A stretch of DNA of 64,000 bases from assembly GCA_028752905.1 (NCBI GenBank), contig JAQNBH010000015.1:898937-962936 (forward strand). Reading direction: 5' to 3'. Positions 63,001 to 64,000 of this stretch are shown here, in pieces. Made by a program: the position numbers and the translations under genes. The first letter of the stretch is position 1. Every line of letters begins with the position of its first letter. The notes beneath the pieces were generated by a model, which saw only the letters and a list, made by a program, of their open reading frames with translations, was not told the origin of the DNA and did no database searches. The DNA comes from Cladorhizidae sp. MBARI D1340-BT2. Its lineage: Eukaryota; Porifera; Demospongiae; Poecilosclerida; Cladorhizidae.

Positions 63001-63262
63001 GGTATGTGTTTGTTAGTGAAGACCGAGGGAAACATTCGCTCAAGAATGTCCACTTTACCACACATTACTCTTCAGCCTGAGAAATAGGCTGGTCACTAAT
63101 TATAGCATGTGCCAAACTTTCTTATATGATCAGTGATGCATAGCACGTGCTAACTCACTGTATATGGTGAGTAGTAGGAAGAAGAACTCTTCTGCCTCAA
63201 TGATGAAGAATCTCAGCGCATCATCAGCATGTTCACCTCGCTTGCTAGGATCACTTTCACAC
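14910..63262 (-). CDS. UBR1/UBR2-type E3 ubiquitin ligase, C-terminal 19 exons (partial gene)
   Basis: The 19 exons listed below join, in order of falling coordinate, into about 1,046 codons ending in TGA at 14910-14912, with every intron phase consistent. Known of the family: UBR1/UBR2 are RING E3 ligases that bind destabilising N-terminal residues and send substrates to the proteasome; they are cytosolic/nuclear proteins of about 1,750 residues. Seen here: CILC, CGHHMHKEC and CPLC of the RING; a basic helical stretch before it (KLMSQMVAMQQKFLEKH); and the C-terminal block with LCLLCG, NSYCC, YFDEYGEADPGL and RRGNPM. All align by eye with the UBR1/UBR2 C-terminus, more closely than with UBR3. 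The UBR box and ClpS-like domain are not in the window and should lie to the right. Introns range from 57 bp to 23.7 kb and are packed with minisatellites. Whether it is the UBR1 or UBR2 orthologue, or the pre-duplication ancestor, cannot be decided by eye. Confidence 0.93.
15052..15577. other. UBR-like intron between exons 18 and 19, unique
   Basis: No repeat array or coding feature seen; one of the few introns here over 300 bp without a minisatellite. Confidence 0.6.
15578..15721 (-). CDS. UBR-like gene, window exon 18
   Basis: It encodes CGAGIGMGLWILESYVVLLD, ATNVHHVRGCTVTPPYFDEY and GEADPGL. It matches the CG-G-GIFL motif and the PYLDEYGETD-GL motif of the family. The acceptor is gctacag|G and the donor is CTCAG|gtatgt. 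Confidence 0.95.
15846..16151 (-). CDS. UBR-like gene, window exon 17 (C-terminal zinc-binding region)
   Basis: It encodes WCAHPKLAELMNKCQVLPLL, ELIDLPQSYSVLVKRAANFK and, after an acidic insert, MLCLLCGQMMCTNSYCCRA then CKLGGFCQHVQ. The L-DLP--YS-L---A-NF-C and LCL-CG--LC---CC motifs are diagnostic of the UBR1/UBR2 C-terminus. The acceptor is gtgattag|G and the donor is CAGAG|gtatat. Confidence 0.95.
16158..16545. repeat. ~22-24-bp minisatellite abutting exon 17 acceptor
   Basis: + strand unit contains acacacacacctagtcaccaa plus t. Read on the gene's strand, each unit has ctaggtgtgtgt, closely like the exon 17 acceptor (gtgattag|GTGGTG). The array runs right up to the splice site. The right part (16450-16545) is degenerate. 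Confidence 0.9.
16570..16699 (-). CDS. UBR-like gene, window exon 16
   Basis: It encodes TYFEDLCKFLGLPSHLHWLF, then DRGPPSVLDDNTAPSVVS and SIAQ. It matches the F--LC-YL-LP-NL--LF motif of the family. The acceptor is actacag|CT and the donor is CAACA|gtaaga. It is joined to exon 15 across a 23,695-bp intron. Confidence 0.92.
16700..17723. other. Start of the 23.7-kb UBR-like intron, unique
   Basis: No supported feature. A 64-codon open segment on the - strand at 17275-17469 (LTLESVFTQVLDDGFLRVKA) looks protein-like but was not assigned; it may be transposon residue. Confidence 0.4.
17724..17934. repeat. 27-bp minisatellite, about 8 copies
   Basis: Unit contains agtgttagtgtgaagattaa plus atgtggg, almost without variation, which suggests recent expansion. 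Confidence 0.95.
18000..18106. repeat. 52-bp tandem duplication (2 copies)
   Basis: Each copy contains ccttaacccactcactatca and gcactctgcgtgactacgtc, differing at one base (cacgtgg/cacctgg). Confidence 0.9.
18390..18835. mobile_element. Foldback element with ~90-bp arms
   Basis: Left arm around 18417-18505 (gactttggagctccatagat, cacttcactgtatgaacttg, gctctgtgtg) recurs inverted around 18715-18805 (caagttcatacagtgaagtg, atctatggagctccaaagtc). The loop is about 200 bp. No coding content. Confidence 0.8.
18837..18852. repeat. Poly-C run
   Basis: A homopolymer C tract of about 16 bases directly beside the foldback element. Confidence 0.9.
19004..20262. repeat. 39-bp minisatellite, about 32 copies
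   Basis: Unit contains ctctatgcttgttggaccca, ccagggctgtgctaatag. As 39 is a multiple of 3, frames on both strands stay open for about 380-450 codons; not genes. Unit variants occur in alternating groups, indicating higher-order duplication. Confidence 0.96.
20263..20552. other. Unique intron sequence between two arrays
   Basis: Nothing recognised. Confidence 0.5.
20553..37828. repeat. 46-bp satellite, about 375 copies (17.3 kb)
   Basis: Unit gtgtcctgggcatgtgcagt, ataatagtcagtgttaatgt, ttacat. Units differ mainly at a few fixed positions (gcag/gaag/gtag/gagcag; catgt/cacgt/cacatg; gttaat/gctaat). Length indels are rare: -1 near 26690, +1 near 35031 and near 36320. Stops occur in every frame, so no open frame crosses it. 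The shared rare variants reveal higher-order duplications of 9, 14 and 28 units. Confidence 0.98.
37829..40394 (-). repeat. 73-bp minisatellite carrying the exon 15 splice donor, about 35 copies
   Basis: On the gene's strand each unit includes ggtggacctcatccacactt, caggtgtgatattact and atgtgctagaatgtgctc. The first two blocks equal the last ~24 coding bases of exon 15, its donor (TTCAG|gtgtga) and intron start, with three substitutions. A few units are shortened, and a block of six is duplicated 435 bp apart (near 39341 and 39776). Confidence 0.97.
40395..40525 (-). CDS. UBR-like gene, window exon 15
   Basis: It encodes LSCANPPNPNDLSVRVRQHM then YSFLQCAALFFNCLSGVDLI and YTS plus G. This matches the P(F/Y)L-C-ALFFHYL-G motif of UBR1/UBR2. 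The acceptor is gatgcag|T and the donor is TTCAG|gtgtga. The last ~24 coding bases plus donor and intron start are the template-like first unit of the 73-bp array downstream. Confidence 0.9.
40526..41007. other. Intron 14-15, unique part
   Basis: No supported feature. Confidence 0.5.
41008..42030 (+). mobile_element. Internally deleted LTR retrotransposon (Ty3/Gypsy-like pol end)
   Basis: A partial left LTR (41008-41150) and a fuller right LTR (41730-42030) both begin tgttagttgtgtgtgtctgt and share tattacgtcgttcattat and acatgcgcatggacatgcca. Between them a + strand reading frame ends ISPHVVHVLLPSGLSETVSS, RRLAPSP... and RSGRIIRAPSRLGFDD, typical of the C-terminal end of Gypsy-type Pol. A purine-rich tract (ttgaggggag) precedes the right LTR and the right LTR ends gccaaca. 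Gag, protease, RT and most of integrase are missing. Target-site duplication not seen. Confidence 0.75.
42035..42962. repeat. 32-bp minisatellite, about 29 copies
   Basis: Unit contains gctgctggatggatggctgc agaactctgtta, with tagctacag/tggctgcag variants. It begins immediately after the LTR end. Confidence 0.96.
43206..43305. repeat. 51-bp direct duplication next to exon 14 donor
   Basis: Two copies of gcgtaaaccagtagagccca and caactgctgccttggccatt (second with aacagagtc). It could hide a missing small exon but no convincing reading was found. Confidence 0.8.
43329..43632 (-). CDS. UBR-like gene, window exon 14
   Basis: It encodes FLLNGPPDPTLPCILEVDCF, QMLVNLHFSISTLF, then HLIRLTAAAHMLQFLLTC. 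It matches the PCIL-ID-FH-LV and H-ITMAH-LQ-LLT motifs of UBR1/UBR2. The acceptor is gttgtag|CC. The donor is placed at GG|gtgtga for phase, but GGGT|gtgagc two bases on is possible. About 25 residues found in vertebrate homologues between this exon and the next are missing, so a small exon may be unrecognised. Confidence 0.85.
43640..43920. repeat. 14-bp minisatellite running into exon 14 acceptor, about 19 copies
   Basis: + strand unit caagcaacaacatg. On the gene's strand it reads gcatgttgttgctt, and the exon 14 acceptor itself is gcatgctgttgtag, i.e. the last unit with the final bases changed to the AG acceptor. Confidence 0.95.
43962..44120 (-). CDS. UBR-like gene, window exon 13
   Basis: It encodes YNARRQDKFILLTDTLSSRQ, LNSVRSLVRLGSEPIVRPLL and SEQVKHLHYLTN. 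The upstream acceptor at 44121-44122 (gctgtgtag) was chosen over an internal one because it restores phase and supplies the segment expected between the CA-TI motif and the R--LNSVRSL helix. The donor is AACA|gtgagc. Confidence 0.88.
44209..44296 (-). CDS. UBR-like gene, window exon 12
   Basis: It encodes NTYGIARDMTDQRVGLAQWR followed by NCAHTIAIL. It matches the UBR1/UBR2 motif in which T-YK-G...DPR...W--CA-TIQSIE occurs. The acceptor is gtgtag|AAT and the donor is CTAG|gtatgc. Confidence 0.88.
44366..44420 (-). CDS. UBR-like gene, window exon 11 (55 nt)
   Basis: It encodes GDPLLDMQGCDFSQTVLM. The acceptor is ttgcag|A and the donor is ATG|gtgagc. Phases fit both neighbours (GA|A before, 0 after). 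It occupies the place of the short helix that leads into the T-YK/YG motif of the family. Confidence 0.75.
44632..45058. repeat. 23-bp minisatellite, about 18 copies
   Basis: Two alternating unit types, gtctagaggatggctgcagc and gttgagaggttggctgcagc (each plus aac). It ends abruptly at the 35-bp array. Confidence 0.94.
45062..45712. repeat. 35-bp minisatellite, about 18 copies
   Basis: Unit contains ttgctctactcagagttggc and tcatagcatatcttg, with acacag/actcag variants and occasional ctg insertions. Confidence 0.95.
45713..46204. other. Unique intron sequence with C-rich tracts
   Basis: Runs of g near 45742 and c near 46073-46084, and a (CCCA)n stretch near 46106-46133. No gene recognised. 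Confidence 0.6.
46205..46546. repeat. ~32-34-bp AT-rich minisatellite, about 10.5 copies
   Basis: Unit contains tatatatagcacacatcctt and agtcatctatg. It ends about 14 bases from the exon 10 donor. Confidence 0.93.
46561..46645 (-). CDS. UBR-like gene, window exon 10
   Basis: It encodes TSVDPTFLDKLEDIFPAYKR and PTVMQDS plus GA. The acceptor is aactgcag|GC and the donor is GA|gtaagt. The position and F-P-R pattern fit the poorly conserved linker after the RING in UBR1/UBR2; support is mainly from frame and splice sites. Confidence 0.78.
46780..47033 (-). repeat. 61-bp minisatellite carrying the exon 9 end and donor, about 4 copies
   Basis: On the gene's strand each unit reads ctctgagcaaggtgctggtg, gcctctgtggcaggcacgta, agt and a gcatgc-rich spacer ending cacgcag. 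The encoded ALSKVLVASVAG resembles the exon 9 end ALELASGDSVAG. Each unit holds both an acceptor-like cag and a gtaagt donor. Confidence 0.92.
47034..47293 (-). CDS. UBR-like gene, window exon 9 (C-terminal half of RING)
   Basis: It begins TFLENKRAEHSRDHFF, carries GEFLCPLCQCFGNSVLPLLP (the last RING cysteines) and ends QEWTGLVTQALELASGDSVA plus G. The acceptor is gctattag|G. The donor is taken as GCAG|gtacgt because the next exon needs one leftover base; a stronger-looking gtaagt lies 4 bases further. The exon's last ~35 bases and donor resemble the 61-bp repeats just downstream. Confidence 0.9.
47351..47674 (-). CDS. UBR-like gene, window exon 8 (N-terminal half of RING)
   Basis: It encodes the first RING ligands, CILCQEETPNF, then the characteristic UBR insertion (FVQTACVQRTAMLCRASREN) and SGCGHHMHKECWL. 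The acceptor is chosen as cctgttag|A because it has a good pyrimidine tract and is the only one that keeps the reading frame from exon 7 (AT|A) and avoids the in-frame TGA upstream. The donor is AC|gtaagc. The 57-bp intron that follows splits the RING between CGH--H--C and CPLC. Confidence 0.93.
47893..48807. repeat. 59-bp minisatellite, about 15.5 copies
   Basis: Unit contains tggcctgaatgctgatgtaa, tatatagtggatatgaacta and gctcatgcatgaggtgtgc; very uniform. The last unit is cut by the element that starts at 48808. Confidence 0.96.
48808..49468. mobile_element. Putative non-autonomous hAT-like element (661 bp)
   Basis: Starts CAGTGTTTGC and ends GCAAACTCTG, imperfect terminal inverted repeats of hAT type. 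Subterminal regions repeat ttacccgggtaaaacc-like blocks (48820-48925, 49422-49456). The interior is AT-rich, with a short open piece from ATG near 49078. It interrupts the last unit of the 59-bp array. A matching 8-bp target duplication was not evident. Confidence 0.6.
49676..49779. repeat. 52-bp tandem duplication
   Basis: Two copies of ctaggaacagcttcatatgt ctggctg...ccatggat, differing at a few bases. Confidence 0.85.
49820..51125. repeat. Composite 26/40-bp minisatellite
   Basis: Built from ccaggtctctcattcatgcc attgga (26 bp) and a longer form with agtcagtccattcagactgt ggg. The two forms alternate in blocks, so open frames of about 480 codons arise by chance. Confidence 0.94.
51274..51604 (-). 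CDS. UBR-like gene, window exon 7 (pre-RING helix)
   Basis: It starts SFLVHLEALLCSQ and runs through AIEHLPLLTWCVNFLQSAQ, an Asp/Gln-rich linker (MDVDQAQATAVQQQQ) and the conserved basic helix NRKKLMSQMVAMQQKFLEKH just upstream of the RING. The acceptor is cattag|GT and the donor is GGAT|gtgagt. The linker is shorter than in vertebrate UBR1. Confidence 0.93.
51640..51740. repeat. Short G-rich array within the intron between exons 6 and 7
   Basis: Units like gtgggtacaagggggtgcac repeated about five times with drift. Confidence 0.85.
51819..52061 (-). CDS. UBR-like gene, window exon 6
   Basis: It encodes YAPMKLPSFTAPYQGILKLV, then CLHRLLQSVFKQA, SKVWSDKLLHEVLYLCATML and AEEDPKHPKSL. It corresponds to the UBR1/UBR2 helical region after the proline-rich linker, which carries a conserved W-E/D--L---L motif. 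The acceptor is tctctag|GA and the donor is CCGA|gtaagc. Confidence 0.92.
52134..52185 (-). CDS. UBR-like gene, window exon 5 (52 nt)
   Basis: It encodes AEEIRRKVKTARDPQTA plus the first base of an Arg codon, the basic AEE-rrK helix that follows the YHY-R--HSK motif in the family. The acceptor is tgtacag|GCT and the donor is CAC|gtatgt. It is separated from the preceding exon by a 7.6-kb intron that holds a hAT element and five arrays. Confidence 0.88.
52287..53106. repeat. 44-bp minisatellite with a 14-bp palindrome, about 18 copies
   Basis: Unit contains atagccactcctctctacta, gcccgggctagtgactatca, catc. Each unit has the perfect palindrome ctagcccgggctag. The array lies about 100 bp inside the intron upstream of exon 5. 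Confidence 0.96.
53107..53402. other. Unique intron sequence
   Basis: Nothing recognised. Confidence 0.5.
53405..54042. repeat. ~36-46-bp hairpin-prone minisatellite, about 15 copies
   Basis: Unit contains caggagtcattaacaagggc, cactcctggtgggcagatct, cagca. Within each unit aggagt and actcct are inverted copies. Blocks of variant units (ccaccacagcag) occur twice in the same order. Confidence 0.94.
54287..55886. repeat. 31-bp minisatellite, array 1, about 51 copies
   Basis: Unit contains catgtacacaacatgtacag, gacaagcccac. Rare variants (gcctacc, acgggac, gctcacc, gcacacc, catcatg) recur in the same order 589 bp apart (19 units), showing a segmental duplication. Open frames on both strands are artefacts. 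Confidence 0.97.
56220..58310 (-). mobile_element. hAT-superfamily transposon, decayed copy 2
   Basis: - strand coding remains of the same family as 640-3035: N-terminal finger region at 57658-58299 (WKEEFPWLLGLEDGKGMMCV, LCRKHSRWPSVGRATWVDLP); near 57630 MDETTDVSVTKELIVYGRY; near 57110 EREAQERNNAEAAGLASFVK; and at 56341-56550 the hAT dimerisation motif SSVDCERGFSTLNRVKTDTR. It resembles ZNF862-like hAT-derived proteins. Frameshifts break it into at least four pieces. It lies between two arrays of the same 31-bp unit inside the UBR intron and shares the UBR gene's orientation. Confidence 0.87.
58471..59612. repeat. 31-bp minisatellite, array 2, about 37 copies
   Basis: Same unit as 54287-55886 (catgtacacaacatgtacag, gacaagcccac) on the same strand, beyond the hAT copy. 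Several units are shortened to 15-18 bp (for example near 59050 and 59175). Confidence 0.97.
59655..59795. repeat. ~30-bp minisatellite, about 5 copies
   Basis: Unit contains gtccatgctctagaccacac ccaccagtgt. It ends about 30 bases from the exon 4 donor. Confidence 0.92.
59824..59929 (-). CDS. UBR-like gene, window exon 4
   Basis: It encodes RKPGPGNKFVFQLKPAYKDE followed by CHPFFYHYTRPDHSK. This is the KPG...LK...F-YHY-R--HSK signature of UBR1/UBR2. The acceptor is ctatcag|G and the donor is AAG|gtaacg. Phase 1 nt in, 0 out. Confidence 0.92.
60050..60972 (-). repeat. ~27-30-bp minisatellite beginning at the exon 3 donor, about 33 copies
   Basis: On the gene's strand the unit is gtgagtgctaatgcatgtgt gtgagccata. 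The real donor is CACAA|gtgagtgctaatgcat, so unit one is the splice site itself and every unit carries a gtgagt. Confidence 0.94.
60976..61031 (-). CDS. UBR-like gene, window exon 3 (56 nt)
   Basis: It encodes FNEDENAIDALLSEVATH plus two bases of a Lys codon. The acceptor is gtcgcag|TTC and the donor is CACAA|gtgagt. It matches the short acidic stretch of UBR1/UBR2 just before the KPG motif. The donor sequence gtgagtgctaatgc is reiterated throughout the minisatellite that begins immediately downstream. Confidence 0.85.
61102..61223 (-). CDS. UBR-like gene, window exon 2
   Basis: It encodes ERFTCGVGEGVSKKSA, LRREIIHRLYISPLSHSELV and IYLR, matching the UBR1/UBR2 segment that has an ERFT-G motif followed by an RE-I-H-L...HSEL motif. 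The acceptor is ctgtag|CC and the donor is AGG|gtaagt. Phase 2 in, phase 0 out. Confidence 0.9.
61224..62070. other. Intron between exons 1 and 2, mostly unique
   Basis: Short repeats of ctctgcattagcctccagtc near 61650-61725. A 77-codon - strand open segment at 61840-62073 looks protein-like (for example HVNFSGIEAKLIHLVWSLVE), but the exon phases do not require it and no family was recognised. Confidence 0.45.
62075..62312. repeat. ~43-bp minisatellite, about 5.5 copies
   Basis: Unit contains agaagcctgtacaagcacac ttcagccaactaggccactct, with indels. Confidence 0.9.
62459..62932. repeat. 40-bp minisatellite with short variants, about 13 copies
   Basis: Unit contains tgttggtgcctggtgggata, ttcagcatatcactgcctcg; some units lack ttcagcatat. 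Confidence 0.95.
63159..63262 (-). CDS. UBR-like gene, window exon 1
   Basis: The exon encodes CESDPSKRGEHADD followed by ALRFFIIEAEEFFFLLL and TIY. It is bounded by an acceptor (tgtgcag) and a donor (A|gtgagt). One base completes the incoming codon and one base (A) is left over, which joins CC of the next exon. The product matches the hydrophobic helix that in UBR1/UBR2 directly precedes the ERFT-G motif. This is the most 5' exon visible; the incoming phase shows that more exons lie to the right of the window or within unrecognised sequence up to its edge. Confidence 0.85.
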
Positions 63263-63317
63263 CTGCACAGCAACAAAGTGGGTGTAATTGTCATTGAATG
63301 TGAGCTATGGCACGTGC

Positions 63318-63432
63318 CTGGTATACTACAGGAAGTGCTGTAATGATATTCATTGCCACACAACATGCTTGGAGGACCTATGACACAGGTATCTAGTATA
63401 CTACAGGAAGTGCTGTAATGATATTCATCAAG
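63318..63432. repeat. Short direct repeat upstream of exon 1
   Basis: Two copies of tatactacaggaagtgctgt aatgatattcat about 77 bases apart. Confidence 0.85.
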
Positions 63433-63469
63433 TAATACACTACAAACTCTAGACCCGTGTAAGGTGAGA

Positions 63470-64000
63470 TTGTGAGTTTAGGGTGAGAGTGTAGGGTGAG
63501 AGTGTAGGGTGTGAGTGTAGGGTGTGAGTGTAGGGTGTGAGTGTAGGGTGTGGGTGTAGGGTGTGGGTGTAGGTGTAGGGTGTAGGTGTAGGGTGTGGGT
63601 GTAGGGTGTGGGTGTAGGGTGTGGGTGTAGGGTGTGGGTGTAGGGTGTGGGTGTAGGGTGTGGGTGTAGGGTGTGGGTGTAGGGTGGGGGTGTAGGGTGG
63701 GGGTGTAGGGTGGGGGTGTAGGGTGGGGGTGTAGGGTGGGGGTGTAGGGTGGGGGTGTAGGGTGGGAGTGTAGGGTGGGAGTGTAGGGTGGGAGTGTAGG
63801 GTGGGAGTGTAGGGTGGGGGTGTAGGGTGGGGGTGTAGGGTGGGAGTGTAGGGTGGGGGTGTAGGGTGGGGGTGTAGGGTGGGGGTGTAGGGTGGGGGTG
63901 TAGGGTGGGGGTGTAGGGTGGGGGTGTAGGGTGGGAGTGTAGGGTGGGGGTGTAGGGTGTGGGTGTAGGGTGTAGGTGTAGGGTGCGGGTGTAGGGTGTG
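63470..64000. repeat. 13-bp G-rich minisatellite, cut by window end, about 40 copies
   Basis: Units gtgtagggtgggg and gtgtagggtgtgg in blocks. Runs of three to five G at short spacing on the + strand could form G-quadruplexes. It is not a telomere repeat. It continues beyond the window. Confidence 0.96.

Noticed and set aside
63470..64000. Telomere-like TAGGG repeat
   Set aside because: The 13-bp unit gtgtagggtgggg is not a known telomere unit and the site lies beside an exon.

Overview
This is eukaryotic, almost certainly animal, DNA. It holds split genes with consensus GT-AG introns, two rotted copies of a hAT-superfamily transposon, Ty3/Gypsy retrotransposon remnants, foldback elements, and about 28 minisatellite arrays that make up well over half of the window. 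I see no prokaryotic genes, CRISPR, rRNA or tRNA. The animal group cannot be fixed from the sequence; an invertebrate with minisatellite-rich introns fits, and this is inference only.

Two protein-coding genes converge. On the + strand, at least three exons (6802-6869, 9110-9195, 10591-10739) form the 3' end of a gene I do not recognise; a further candidate exon lies at 3263-3354. On the - strand, 19 exons between 63262 and 14910 assemble without a single phase conflict into about 1,046 residues. They form the C-terminal part of a UBR1/UBR2-type N-recognin E3 ubiquitin ligase (N-end rule pathway). The RING is split over the exons at 47351-47674 and 47034-47293, and the conserved C-terminal zinc-binding region is in the last four exons. 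The N-terminal half, including the UBR box, must lie beyond the right edge.

Layout: 1-5200 holds a 28-bp array, hAT copy 1 (+), a 42-bp array, a Gypsy gag remnant (-) and a 47-bp array. 5.4-10.7 kb is the + gene, whose introns are filled by minisatellites. 10.7-14.9 kb is the convergent intergenic region with two adjacent foldback elements and two arrays. 14.9-16.7 kb holds the last four UBR exons. 16.7-40.4 kb is one 23.7-kb intron carrying a 46-bp satellite of about 375 copies (17.3 kb) and a 73-bp array of about 35 copies. 40.4-52.2 kb holds UBR exons interleaved with arrays, a truncated LTR element and a hAT-like non-autonomous element. 52.2-59.8 kb is an intron with a palindromic 44-bp array, a hairpin-prone array and a 31-bp array split by hAT copy 2 (-). 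59.8-63.3 kb holds the first four UBR exons in the window, and 63.47-64 kb a G-rich array.

The most interesting pattern is that several UBR-gene minisatellites are built from the gene's own splice junctions. The 73-bp unit (37.8-40.4 kb) contains the last ~24 coding bases and the 5' splice site of the adjoining exon. The 61-bp unit (46.8-47.03 kb) contains an exon 3' end plus donor. The array at 60.05-60.97 kb repeats a donor. The arrays at 43.64-43.92 and 16.16-16.55 kb run into acceptors. This suggests that local duplication at exon-intron boundaries seeds tandem arrays here, leaving ranks of decoy splice sites in the introns.
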